Assembly (NCBI GenBank): GCA_017654935.2
Contig: CM065680.1
Coordinates: 44,323,584 to 44,387,583, forward strand
DNA from: Phymorhynchus buccinoides
Lineage: Eukaryota > Mollusca > Gastropoda > Neogastropoda > Raphitomidae
DNA: 64,000 nucleotides
Direction of reading: 5' to 3'
Shown: positions 50,293 to 62,488 of the stretch, in pieces
How positions within the stretch are numbered: the stretch's first letter is position 1
How the letters are laid out: every line of letters begins with the position of its first letter
Notes under the pieces: generated by a model
The model's input: the letters and a program-made list of their open reading frames with translations, nothing else
Database searches by the model: none
What the model was told of the DNA's origin: nothing
Program-made: the position numbers and the translations under genes

Positions 50293-51289
50293 CGTTCAGT
50301 CGGGTTTTGTAAACCACGCATGCGTCCTCATCGTCTTTCCGCCAGAAACTTCTGTACGTTTTGGTTGGTGTACGACACACGAAGTAGCAGACGAACTTGT
50401 AGGCCTGAAGCACACGACCAAAATAGAAGTATGTAGGCTTGGAGCATCTTAACAAGTGTCTCAAATACAAGTTTGAATTACGAGTCACATACAGGCCGCG
50501 TACCTTATAAGTTTCATGATGGTGCACATGATTTAATTTTAAGTCTAAAATCCTCTTGTTGGCCCCAATCACGGCGTTTTGTCACAATGTGCTTTGTCAC
50601 TGAAGAGAAATGTGGGATGAAATCGCACAAAATGATTAGTCTACAAAATGCTGGACTCTGCGTTCTCACCCTCTACTTTATTCTGGCCACGTTCTGTATA
50701 GACCTACCTCTTCATCTGATCGTAGCCCCTCTTCGTAATGCTATTGTTCCCCGTTTCCATCATCAGCACTGGCCTTTTGTCTTCATGACACGTGCAGAGC
50801 TATTTTTAGAACGTGTTGCAATCACCGACGTAGTGTGTAGCAACTTTGTAAATCTACGCCCCGGGAGTTTCTTTGTTATTAGTAATATTAGTGAACGATG
50901 ACACAACTTTGAGAAATCTTGAAACATGCGTCTACAAATTACAATTACTAAAAATATGTCTCTGTAGCTACAGCAAAACTCGGTTATAAGAAAATCGAAG
51001 GGAGATAATGTTTTATTTTCTTATATCCGAGTTTTCTTATATTATTCGAAACTCAGATTACAGTAAACATTTTGAAGTTTTTTTCTTATTTACCAAGTTG
51101 AATGGGGGTAAAAATGGAAAAAATAACCATAGAAAAAAATTAAATAAAGAGAAACAAGAGAAAAAACGAAGAGAAAATCCTTTTACCTAATTTGGTGCAT
51201 GAAGAAAAAAAAAGGAAAAAAAGGCACACACAAAAAGGAGAAAGAAAAGAACAGAAAATGAAAAACAAAAATGAAGGCGGAAATGGTGG

Positions 51290-51760
51290 TAAGTTGCGAT
51301 GAAAATCCGTTTTAACGTCCTCCGGTCTGAAACGGACACATGTAAGACATTAGTAGATATAAAGATGGGAACAATCCTTGGAGGCAGTGCCCGGAGGCAG
51401 TGCAACTCCAGGAAAGTCCCGAATTTTTAACGATACAGATGTATGTAGGATAACTTAGAATAAGGGTAAGTTGTGTGAAAATAGGGTTTTACGCCCTCTT
51501 CGGCCTTTCGGCCATGTGGGGCATTTGTAAATACAAAGATATGGTGGGAACAATACTGGAGGCAATGCCCGGAGGCAGTGCTAATCCAGTAAAGTCCCGA
51601 TTTCTTATTAATACAGATATGTGTAGCAGTAACCACGCCTCGGTTAAACCTCATCGGCTATGGTACCACCACAAAGATATAGCAGTTAGTTTAGTAAGGG
51701 CATGGACACTGTCGGGTAAATATAGGATCCGTGGTAAGGGTAAGTTGCATGATTAGTGAG
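51290..51760. repeat. Two diverged copies of a CGTCCTC..GGAGGCAGTGC repeat
   Basis: TTTTAACGTCCTCCGGTCTG..CCTTGGAGGCAGTGCCCGGA..TCCAGGAAAGTCCCGA, then again at 51480 (TTTACGCCCTCTTCGGCC..GGAGGCAATGCCCGGAGG). A related piece is at 29650-29760 and another, TTTTACGTCCTCTCGACC, at 54475. Confidence 0.6.
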
Positions 51761-52199
51761 CAAGATAGTGGAGAGCAGATGAATGATTGGGTGTGGTGTG
51801 AGAGTTACATATTTGTTTAAATATAAATTTCTGTTCTATGTTTTAACAAATATTTTGATTTTGATGTATTTTATCTTATTTTACACGATGGAAGACAATT
51901 TTCCATTTGCGTTTGTACAATGCCAATGGACAATAAAGAAACTTGGGACTTATGACTCATGTTTTACATCGTAAATTCAAAACTCAGTTATAACAAAATC
52001 GAAGGGAGATGATTCTTTTGCTTTCTTATATCCAAAATTCGGATATAAAAAAACAAGTTCAATATGAAGAAAAAGAGAAAAAAAGAAAAGAAAGCCAAAA
52101 AAACAAAATGAAGAGAAAATCCTTTTTTCTAACTTGGTGCATGTTTTACATAATAAAATCAAAATAGTCTACTAAGAAGATTTAAAGGTGCCGACAAGC

Positions 52200-52652
52200 A
52201 CTCAACTAACAAGAATTTTTTTTTCCTTTTACTGTTATCAAATTTGGTATTTCGTATATTCAAGTCACAGAAATTCGGGCTGCTCTCCCTTGGAAAGAGT
52301 GTCGGCGCAAGCACAGCGCCCTCCCAATTTTTTTTTGGGGGAGGGGGCAGGGTGAGGAGGGTGTGTGGGCAGACTTGGGAAACCTAGCTATCAATTTGGC
52401 CATACCAGGCAGCAGGATTTCTCCCTGCTCTTACCAACTTTTAACTGCTGTGGGATTTTTACGTGCGTACTAGTAAGCGCACGGGTCAGGCTAGCTTTAA
52501 GTCCCCATCCGAAGGACTCGAAGTTCAGTTCGATTTTCCTGTCAAACTAGAAAGAAAGGGCGAGGCCGGGATTCGAACCCGGGTCATTCACGTTGCAGTC
52601 ACGCATTACATTTGGCAGGCGAACGTCTTAACCATTCTGCCACCTTTCTCCC
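52200..52652 (-). mobile_element. tRNA-derived SINE, family 2, copy 2
   Basis: The minus strand opens AGAAAGGTGGCAGAATGG, has GACCCGGGTTCGAATCCCGG (very good B box) and the body AGTCCTTCGGATGGGGACTT, and a 3' block with GGAGAGCAGCCCGAATTTCT. It is a reverse copy of 14711-15118. Confidence 0.85.
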
Positions 52653-53521
52653 TGTGTACCTCTTCACCTTTCTTGTACTGAAATATCATTTAGAGAAGGG
52701 GACCTGCAGCTCTTCATCAATCGTTTGCTTGTGTTTATGTGGATATTTGTCCACATATTCAATTATTTGTATTTATCTTCTTAAAGAAATGGATTGCCTT
52801 TTCCTCTCTGCCATTGCTGCTGAAAATAAAAGGATGGACAGTCTCCGACTACCACCAACACAAAAGTACAGGCACTCATATTTTTTCTTCTACTCAACAT
52901 TTACTTTGCACAGAATACTGAAGGAAAGTATGAAATAAAGAACTCAATTAGTCTTGCAATCAAGTGCCTGTACTGGTTAGACTGTCCGCTGTGATGCCAC
53001 TGGTCTGACGTAAACTTTACCTTTTTGGAACGACTTCAATTTTCTTGGAACATCCTTTCAGTTCAGGTCCAACTCACTTTTAAGAAAATATAGTCAATGG
53101 CAATTCGCTTATTAGAAAATAGAACTGGCTTATAAGAAAACGAACTGCAAACCAACTCGCTTAGTATGACATCATTTTCTTATATCCAATTTTCCATTGT
53201 GGATGGGAGAAGGAATTTGCTTGATTGTAAACGAGTTTTCTTATAAGCGATTTTCTTATATCCGAGTTTTCTTATAAGCGATTTTCTTATATCCGAGTTT
53301 ACATTTAAGAAAGGAGTTTGACAGGGGAAAACGTTTTGCATGATTATAAGCGAGTTTTCTTATAAGCGAATTCGGCTGTAGTAAGACGACAGACAGTGGT
53401 CACTTTCTTGACCATAGTAGCATTTGAAATGAACGTTTGATACTCGACGAGTTTTCATTCATTTTCTTTTTCAAGAACTACGAAGAGCTGACCTAATCCG
53501 CTACTCACTACTAGCCTAACG

Positions 53522-53537
53522 TGGGGGGGGGGGGGGT

Positions 53538-53575
<38 letters not shown>

Positions 53576-53690
53576 TCATCGTCATGCTTATAGCGGAATT
53601 GCCTGAGGTAGCCAGTTCGTAAGCCATGCTCATGCACATCATCGTCATGCTTATAGCGGAATTGCCTGAGGTAGCCATGTTAGGTAATTT
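53522..53690. repeat. Poly-G tract followed by a 63-bp tandem duplication
   Basis: About 50 bp of almost pure G, then two copies of CACATCATCGTCATGCTTAT..GCGGAATTGCCTGAGGTAGCC at 53572 and 53635. Confidence 0.8.
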
Positions 53691-53978
53691 TGCGTGAATG
53701 GTTGCAAAAGATTCCCACAATAGCTCGATCTTCACCCACTGTCAAAAGCTTGGTCCGACTTGCGATCGATGATCCAAAATCGTTGCTGACGATCTGTGTG
53801 TAATTTCTCAAGTCTTGGAGTAAATGATGCAATGGCAGATTGTTTTTATTCCCATGAATTCCAAAAAATATGATAGGAAGGCCTATTGCATGCTAAAATG
53901 TAATTAGGGTTAACCTCAAACGCAAAACGGAGTCATTGCACAGTGCGGCAAGAGTACTCCCCTCTCCCCTACACAGCC

Positions 53979-54081
<103 letters not shown>

Positions 54082-54180
54082 GTTATCGGTGTGTGCACAT
54101 GCACACGGCGCATTTTGCGCGCGCGTGTGTGAGTGCGTTAAAATCCAAATTTTATTTAGAGATGAACACATAGAATAAAC

Positions 54181-54186
<6 letters not shown>

Positions 54187-54240
<54 letters not shown>
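54187..54240. repeat. (CT)n microsatellite
   Basis: Pure CT run of about 27 units. Confidence 0.95.
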
Positions 54241-54243
<3 letters not shown>

Positions 54244-54659
54244 AGTTGAGCCAAAACTAGTCAACAACCCCCAAAATACCAATTTTCTATTTAGGATATA
54301 TACTTATGTCTATTTTTATGTATTTTACCACATGATGTATCCACATGATGAAGGACAATTTTGAATTATTTCCGTGTTTATCAGTTTGATTTTTATGTTA
54401 TAACCAAGTCAATAGAAACAAAGAGGCAAAATCCAGTCTTCTATGTCCGGTTTCTGAATGAATGAAAGATAGTGTTTTACGTCCTCTCGACCCGGCAAGG
54501 TACATAATATGTCCCATATTATGGGACATTTGTACAGGTTTAGTATGTTTAAAAAAACAAAAAACAAAAAAACCACGTACAAAACATAAGAAGACAGTAC
54601 AAAAACATGGACAACACGAGTAATAATGGAAGGTTTTATCTTAGCAAGCAAGTTGGAAT

Positions 54660-56070
54660 TTTTTTATTGGGAAGATTTAAAATATGTAAAAACCATAGAT
54701 TTATCTTTCGATAATCGATAAGATGTTATATTAGAAAAGATTAAGTTAAATATTATTTTGGCATAAGGAGGACTGGCCTAGAACCGAAACCGAACTCAAT
54801 TAAAATTCAAGGGCTACGGGGTTAAAAGTCCGTACTATTATTTTATTATTAAAAACCAATCTTGGCATTAATTTATTTTAAAAGAAATGTATATACAAAT
54901 ATTTATTTCTTATATACAGGGAGATGTAAAATGATATGATTATTTACAAGGGATAGAATAAAATTATTTTTTAAATACTTTAGTTGTCCAACCAGGGGAA
55001 GGAACCCCTTCCCCCGGGACTTCCCTGTCTGAACGACAGGGGAAAATATATAGACCAAGGACTATGTACATTAATGTTTAAGTTAGGTTATCGTTGGGAG
55101 TCTTAAAAGGGGGGGGGGGGGATGTTGGAGACCCGGAGGATCTCAGCTCTCCGTGCCAGGACGGACCAACCGCAGGAAGGGTACGCGAGACATCCTAAAA
55201 TCGGACATGTCCGGTTTCTGCGAGAGAGAAAATGGAAAATATCAATGGGAAAAAATCAAATGAAAAATATCAAGGTAAAAAAACACAAGCAAAAATGGTT
55301 CACTTGTTTAACTGTTTAGAAAAAAACCCAACCCCACAACAACAACAACAACTGCCAGAAAGAAAAGGGAGAGGGGAAGAAATGAAAAGAAGAAAAGAAA
55401 AGAAAGGAAAGTTCATGAGCATAAACTTTGTTAACAGGGACGGCATGTGTTTTAAATTTGCAACAAGGCAATTTGCTATACGATAAATGCAAGGCTTGCA
55501 GCTGGGGGCCGTTTCACAAGGGCTAACGTTACGTAGCGTGTGCGCAAATCAGAAAAAAACGGTACTAAGAAACACATCTTTTGCCGACGTTTGCCGAAAA
55601 CGTTTTGTGGCTGCTCCCGGCCCAGAGTATATCTTGGCGAACTATCACGTGCATGGCTTGCATGGGGTGGATACATTTCTTGTTGATGAATGGCCCACTA
55701 AAGTTTGGTTAAAATAATACTCTCTTTTTTTACCAATCAGACAAGAGCTTGTAATATTCTTCTGCAAACGTTTTCTACATTGTTTTTTTAGACCCTTTTG
55801 GCATAACAGTTATGCGCGCGGCGACTGTTGTCTAGAGAAAGTTATCCTGATTTGCAGGAAACATCCGGGTCTCTGGAAAAGTATGTTAAGACTTTAGAGT
55901 GGTTAGCCTAGAGATTACGCGCGAATTAGCGCCATGAAGCCATTTTCGACCAGGAAGCAGGCGAAGGTTATCAAATATTTGTGGATCAATGTTCCTGTTT
56001 GAATGAACAAGTATTGATCGATCTTCAACTGTTACGCTTCCTTATTGTACGTCATTCATCACTTGGTTCA
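54660..56070. other. Repeat-poor stretch without recognised gene
   Basis: It has scattered CpG-containing sequence (for example ACGTTACGTAGCGTG near 55530) and no transposon ends that I recognise. It might hold regulatory DNA for the candidate exon at 56152; nothing firmer can be said. Confidence 0.3.
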
Positions 56071-56073
56071 TAA

Positions 56074-56221
56074 TATAAAATCCTTGGGTTTCGTTTGCAG
56101 ACCCTCCACCTTCTGCTACACCCTTTTTCCTCAAAATAAAACAAAAAAATCATGTTGCCGAGCGGCAGCTACATTTCCTCGCGGGCTATGCCTAGCACTC
56201 ATCAGCACCACCAGTTGATAG
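56074..56221 (+). CDS. Candidate promoter and first coding exon of an unknown plus-strand gene
   Basis: TATAAAA at 56074-56080 stands about 30 bp before a plausible start site (near 56103). ATG at 56152 opens 23 codons (MLPSGSYISSRAMPSTHQHH and then QLI) and reaches a donor ATAG|GTACTT, leaving one base. The short exon is more G+C-rich than its surroundings, and the region 54.7-57 kb is almost repeat-free. TTTCGTTTGCAG just upstream of 56101 could instead be a splice acceptor. I do not recognise the peptide and found no second exon in the window, so it may be a chance ORF. Confidence 0.3.
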
Positions 56222-56744
56222 GTACTTAATGGTTCAAAACATGTTTCGATAGGTGTATGAACAGTAATGGCATTAGTCCTTTATTTCATGCCCAGATTGC
56301 ACTATTTTGCTTCTCGGATTTAAAATATTTTCTGGGGGAGCATGCCCCCGGACCCCCCTAGAGATCTTGGTGCTTCGCACCTTCGATGAAGTAGCCCCCT
56401 GTCAATGGTCGTTTTCACACGGATTCAGACCTAGGTAACCCCTACCTATTCTGACTGCTTCAGTTTCTCAAATGCTACTTTGTCAGAATTAGAGCCTTAC
56501 TCAGGCTCAGAGAATGCAAAACGATGCGCAACTAAACTGTTACACAAATATTAAACTGCATGCACATAAGCTTAATGTGTGTCATTTGTTGATCATGCTA
56601 TCATAATATAACCCTTTATGTCAGAGTGGATGATCCAGCTAACCTTGTCTGGGTTTTTTCTCTTCTTACCCCCACCCCCCCCGTTATTCTTAATTCACTC
56701 AAGGTGGTGATGTTTTTGCCTTAATAACCTGTTTCAGTGCCTGT

Positions 56745-56990
56745 TTAACCCTTTCACCGCCAAAGTCGCATTTTAGCACCACAGTGATTTAACACCTATG
56801 TCACTAAAAGGCATCAAATTGGGGTCCATTATCCAAAGACCCTATTGTCTTAGTTTTGGGAAGTAAGGATAGACCTTATTTTATATATGTCACAGAAGAA
56901 TCCCCAATACTGCAGATGGATTTTGTTCTCTACCCAGGTAAATTTAATGGACATTTTTGGCTGATGTATGGCTGGCGGTGAAAGGGTTAA
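56745..56990. mobile_element. TTAACCCTTTCACC MITE, copy 2
   Basis: TTAACCCTTTCACCGCCAAA to GGCTGGCGGTGAAAGGGTTAA-type right end, TTAA on both edges. Nearly identical to 14427-14672, so one of the younger families here. Confidence 0.85.
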
Positions 56991-57355
56991 TTGAAAACAG
57001 CGTAAATAAAAATCTAAGAACATATTTTAACTAAATCTGTTAAACGTCATAGGGTATGACCTAAAACTGATTCATTTCCTGCCATTTCAGAATCAATCGG
57101 AATTCATTCAAAGACAGGAACTTTTAATGATTTTGTTGGTTGACAAAATTGCTAAAAGCAACATCATAAATATGCGCTGATTTTTTTTTCGACTGCGTTT
57201 ATTTCTTAAACATTAGAGTATCACGTGAAAAAGGTAACATTAGTGGTTCTGGTGGAGTCGTGACCTTTGCTTTTTGTTGTTGCTTTTTTTTAAAAGATAA
57301 GGAATATTCAACCGTAGTAACAATAATATGAACAGCAGCTGCAAGTTTCTCCCTC

Positions 57356-57358
<3 letters not shown>

Positions 57359-57404
<46 letters not shown>
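57359..57404. repeat. (CA)n microsatellite
   Basis: Pure CA run of about 22 units. Confidence 0.95.
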
Positions 57405-57408
<4 letters not shown>

Positions 57409-58716
57409 GCGCGCGCGAACTCACGCATAATCTCCAAGCACATACTGAAGTGTTCAAAGACATAGTTAACTCGATTTTATCGGGGTATCACGACTGTCAG
57501 GTTCACGGCTCTCAAATGAAGAACGGCTGTCAGATGAACAAACATGAATTTCAAAAGCTTTCTAATAAATACATTTACAAAATGATAAATTGGTCTACAT
57601 AAAAAGTCAACACATATAAAATTTATTCCTCGAACATGAACAACGGTAGGTTTCACGCAAGGAAGAAAAAACAACAATACACAAAATTTTGATGACAATG
57701 AATATTTTGTTAATTATAGAGAACCGATAACAATGAACATTTGGAACACTCTCCATGTTAATTCGAGGAAGAAGCACATTAAGTCAGCTTGGCTAATTAG
57801 CAAGTCAGAGAAACATAGGCTACTTCTAACGAGACGTATTATTTTTAAAATGAACAATAATTATGTTCCAACTGCCATTTATCACCATGAACACTTGCAG
57901 AGCTGTGTCCCATGTCTCGAAAATGATGCCCGTGGCCTCATTTCACCCAAATGGCAAGCCCCAAAACGTACCGCCAAAGATGTAGATTTTTTAAAGACAA
58001 CATTTTGTGAAAAAAGGATTTTTTAAAAAGATTTAGGCTTACTGCATTGATCACTACGCCAAGAAAACCAACAACACCTAAACCAGCTGCAACAAACAAA
58101 CAAAAATCCTATCAAAATTGTCCCTGATATTCAGACAATGAATTGTCTGGGTTTGCTCAAACGGCAAACGGAAATGACCAGTTATTTTGAACTTTGGAGT
58201 AGTAGGCCCAAAGATATTCTAAAAGGGTAAGATGGATTTCTTAAAAGCTCGGCGAACCGGACTGATAGAGTTATCGTTAGTGCGGACGTGTACACTATTC
58301 ACAGTGGAGGCTATCCAAAAACTCGGACTGGAACTTGAACGGAGAATTCAACTGGCCTATCGATGTGTAAAATGTGTCACGTTTCAAAGGGACATAACCA
58401 GTGTTTCTGTCCTCACTACTCATATAGGGAAAAGAGACCGGATGTTTATCTTCCCCTGTACAGTCTTTGGTAGGCCTACACGGCTTTTGCCCTATCGATT
58501 GATTAATTGTGGGCTACCTCCATAGATATTCACAATTTCTGGGAGTTCTTTTAGTTTCGTACAAAACTGACCAACAGATAAAACGACAGGCAATAAACTC
58601 ACAAAATAACAGCACGTAGTATGCATGTCTGTCGTTTCCGACTATGACTGCCAGAGAGCAGAAGGGGTAGCTAAATAATAGTAACAGTATTGTTGTTGGC
58701 GTTAAGTTATACTTAC

Positions 58717-58846
58717 CAACTGTTTGGTCATGTGGTGTGGCAATCTAACGACGCGGGGTGGATACATTGGTGAATTCATTTCATTTCATTTGCACAGCCA
58801 TGAAGATTCTTCGCTTATTGTTGAGGTACTCGGTGCTGTTTAACAA
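58717..58846 (-). CDS. Candidate internal or 5' exon of a minus-strand transcript
   Basis: The minus strand shows acceptor TGTGTGTTTTCAG|TTG and donor GTTG|GTAAGTATA enclosing 130 nt. Inside is a seven-codon ORF (ATG..TGA) and then an ATG that stays open to the donor in phase 0 (MYPPRVVRLPHHMTKQL). It could be an upstream exon of the TNIP-like gene: joined to 44320 it would be 5' UTR, while skipping to exon 3 would keep phase. It could equally belong to another gene. No domain is recognisable. Confidence 0.3.
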
Positions 58847-59621
58847 CTGAAAACACACAAATACACGTCAGGCAAGTAAACAACAATGCAAAATAAAAAT
58901 AAATGCCAAAGTCAAAAGTCTAGGCAACTCGAATTAAAAAAAAAAATCCTAACAAAGGATGAAACGAATCTTTCAAGATTCTATTTTCCAGTCACCTCGT
59001 ATAGCGACGATGGACACAAACGTGACATAAATAATCGACAAGAAACTTGATATCCTTGCAGTAACAAGTACAACCCTTTAGCACGTAACTAGCTGTCTGT
59101 CTGGCACCGTTGAGAACTGACCAAATCAGAGGTCATGGGCTTCAGAAAATAACCGGTTGGGGACTTCCCCTTGCCGATAGGTTCCCAAAGTATTTCTGCA
59201 TTTCCGAGAAACGCGATTTTCTCAATGAAATTGTGTCGCGTGGCTATTAAGTTCGATAACACCTCGATACGAGCTCGTGTGAAGAGCGTGACTTGTAAAA
59301 TACATGACTTGTTGGGGAGTGTGTGGCACGAAAGGACATGTAGGCCTTACCCATGGATTGATAGGCCTACCGTCCGTGCGCTTTTTGAAGCTTATTGAAC
59401 GCATGTTATTTGTTTATCTAAATAAAATGAAGGTTTAATTATTGTGGGGTTGTTTCTTTTAGAGGGGGTCAGGTTATACAAGGTAGTAGGGTCTTTTAAT
59501 AGTAATTATGATACCTTCATCGATGAAGCTTGGCTTGTGTCTTTGTGCTTGTCTCTGTCTGACTTTAAACAATAGTACTTCAAGCAAAATGGCTAGCCAT
59601 ATAAACATACTCCATGCTTTC

Positions 59622-59624
<3 letters not shown>

Positions 59625-59674
<50 letters not shown>
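59625..59674. repeat. (GA)n microsatellite
   Basis: Pure GA run of about 25 units. Confidence 0.95.
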
Positions 59675-59676
<2 letters not shown>

Positions 59677-59875
59677 CAAAGGCTCCATTTTCATCGATTA
59701 AAAAAAAAAATTCTGTATCTACAAATAAGGCTGTTCTTAAATGAATACCTATCAAATACTGTCCAATGTCCCCACTCCTCACCCCATCTCCTCATGCCCC
59801 CTGTGACTTTTGTGAACAAACAAAAAAATCAGTTGCACCCCAACTCTGCTTCTGTCGCCCTTCCCCTTACCTTCA

Positions 59876-60838
59876 CACAACAAGTACAGACAACACACAA
59901 GTACAGACAACACACAACAGGTACAGACAACGCACAAGTACAGACAACACACAACAAGTACAGACAACACACAACAAGTACAGACAACACACAACAAGTA
60001 CAGACAACACACAACAAGTACAGACAACACACAACAAGTACAGACAACACACAACAAGTACAGACAACGCACAACAAGTACAGACAACACACAACAAGTA
60101 CAGACAACACACAACAAGTACAGACAACACACAACAAGTACAGACAACACACAACAAGTACAGACAACACACAACAAGTACAGACAACACACAACAAGTA
60201 CAGACAACACACAACAAGTACAGACAACACACAACAAGTACAGACAAACACAACAAGTACAGACAACACACAACAAGTACAGACAACGCACAACAAGTAC
60301 AGACAACGCACAACAAGTACAGACAACACACAACAAGTACAGACAACACACAGCAAGTACAGACAACACACAACAAGTACAGACAACACACAACAAGTAC
60401 AGACAACACACAGCAAGTACAGACAACACACAACAAGTACAGACAACACACAGCATGTACAGACAACACACAAGTACAGACAACACACAACAAGTACAGA
60501 CAACACACAGCAAGTACAGACAACACGCAGCAAGTACAGACAACACGCAGCAAGTACAGACAACACACAGCAAGTACAGACAACACACAACAAGTACAGA
60601 CAACACACAACAAGTACAGACAACACACAACAAGTACAGACAACACGCAGCATGTACAGACAACACACAACAAGTACAGACAACACACAGCATGTACAGA
60701 CAACACACAACAAGTACAGACAACACACAGCATGTACAGACAACACACAGCAAGTACAGACAACACACAGCAAGTACAGACAACACACAGCAACTACAGA
60801 CAACACACAGCAACTACAGACAACACACAGCAACTACA
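59876..60838. repeat. Minisatellite, 20-bp unit CAACAAGTACAGACAACACA, about 48 copies
   Basis: The unit is highly uniform. Variants (CAGCAAGTACAG, CAGCATGTACAG, CAACTACAG, and units lacking CAACA) cluster toward the right end, while the left half is almost pure. Because the unit has no stop codon in several frames, both strands show very long open frames; these are artefacts of the repeat. Confidence 0.95.
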
Positions 60839-61091
60839 GTGGAACCTCCCTTTAAGACCTTCAAAAATCATCCAAAATGAGGTCTTATAAGGGAGGGGTC
60901 TTATAAGGGAGGGGTCTTATAAGAGAGGGGTCTTATAAGGGAGGGGTCTTATAAGGGAGGGGTCTTATAAGGGAGGGGTCTTATAAGGGAGGTAATTTTA
61001 ATACTCACAAAGAAGGGCAATGTGTCAGAGAAGTAGGTCTTATATGGGAGGAAGTCTTATAATGGGAGGTCCTATAAGGGAGGTTCCACTG
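60837..61091. mobile_element. pogo-like MITE with inner 17-bp tandem repeats, TA target
   Basis: CAGTGGAACCTCCCTTTAAG at the left, AAGGGAGGTTCCACTG at the right, TA on both sides. Inside are about six copies of GGTCTTATAAGGGAGGG. The left end abuts the minisatellite directly. Confidence 0.8.
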
Positions 61092-61184
61092 TACTGTGAA
61101 TTCATGTGATTGAAAACTGGAAGCGGTCATTAATGTTGAGGGCCTGCATGGCTCAGCCCGGTTTCACTGATCCATTCGTTGATC

Positions 61185-61442
61185 CTAACCCTTTCGCCGC
61201 CAGCCATGTTTCAGCACAAAATTCTAGTAAACTTAACTGGGTAGAGAAAACAAAATCTGCAAAAGTGGGGATTCCTCTGTGACATGCATTTAAAAGTAAG
61301 GCCTAGACCCATCCTTACCTCATCCTTACCTCCCAAAATTATGAAAATAGGCTCTTTGGATAACGGACCCTGGTTTGAGGCCTTTTCGTGACATGGGTCA
61401 CATTGTGGTGCTAAAATGCGACATTGGCGGTGAAAGGGTTAA
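61185..61442. mobile_element. TTAACCCTTTCACC MITE, reverse copy
   Basis: CTAACCCTTTCGCCGCCAGC at the left (TTAA decayed to CTAA) and TTGGCGGTGAAAGGGTTAA at the right. The interior is the reverse complement of the other copies. Confidence 0.8.
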
Positions 61443-61886
61443 AGTTAGATTAACGTTCGGGCCATATTCTATGCCACAGTTTGAATTTTGAAATGGAAAA
61501 TCATGGTGAATTGTTAATCTTTTGTGAATGACAGCGAATCCCAAACTTGGAAGCATTTGCACTGGCTCTTACCAGTACTGCAGCAAAGGGGATTAGTTGG
61601 CCTTTGGGGACCTTCCCCAACACCAGCTGTCTAAAGTTTCTCTGGCCAGGAGAGTGGGGATACCTTGGGCAAGACCTCTGTACTTTTAACACTATGCCCA
61701 GTCCTCAAGAATAGTAACTGCCTCCTTTGCTATCTCAAAGTCATGGCTAGTCAGACAGAACTGACTAACACACATTGAGTTTTGAAGTTTCAGATAATTG
61801 GTAGATTATGGTATGCTTTGTTTTGTTAGGTGGCTGATAGTGATAATCACTGATTTGTTTTGAACAAGTATATCCGATAAGCCTAC

Positions 61887-61888
<2 letters not shown>

Positions 61889-61927
<39 letters not shown>

Positions 61928-62069
61928 GTATATTTATATAGCGCTTTACCTCAGATGAGCCCAAAGCGCTTTACAATCAATTATTGATCAACAGACAACA
62001 AAAACAGCATTCAAGAATGACACCAACCAGCAACAACGCATATACAAAGCAACTCTCTCCCTCTCTCTC

Positions 62070-62148
<79 letters not shown>

Positions 62149-62291
62149 TTTATCGACGCCAACTCGTTCATACCCCATTCAGTAAGCCACAGCAACCGAG
62201 CCGCACGGACTGACCACATACACCAACACAGATACACAAACACCCTCACACACAACGTACGCACGCAGACAGACAGACAGACAGACAGACA

Positions 62292-62375
<84 letters not shown>

Positions 62376-62437
62376 CGTGCACACACAACCCACAAAACCC
62401 AAACACACACAAGCACACATGTATGCACACATGCATG

Positions 62438-62488
<51 letters not shown>

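Larger units (their letters stand above)
50971..53378. mobile_element. pogo-like element of 2.4 kb, TA target, with SINEs nested inside
   Basis: Left CAGCAAAACTCGGTTATAAG, right reverse CAGCCGAATTCGCTTATAAG, each next to TA. The interior repeats TTTTCTTATATCCGAGTTTT many times. About 190 bp at its left (GAAGGGAGATAATG..ACCTAATTTGGTGCATG) is duplicated at 51996-52143. No intact transposase seen; a SINE (52200-52650) and another repeat (51290-51760) are inside. Confidence 0.65.

Noticed and set aside
50473..50901. 142-codon plus-strand ORF
   Set aside because: No domain, no codon-use contrast with flanks, and opposing ORFs of similar length overlap it. The region's interest is the kB site, not this frame.
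59614..60890. Open frames of 300-413 codons on both strands
   Set aside because: They arise only because the 20-bp minisatellite unit lacks stops. Several frames on both strands are open at once and composition is pure repeat.
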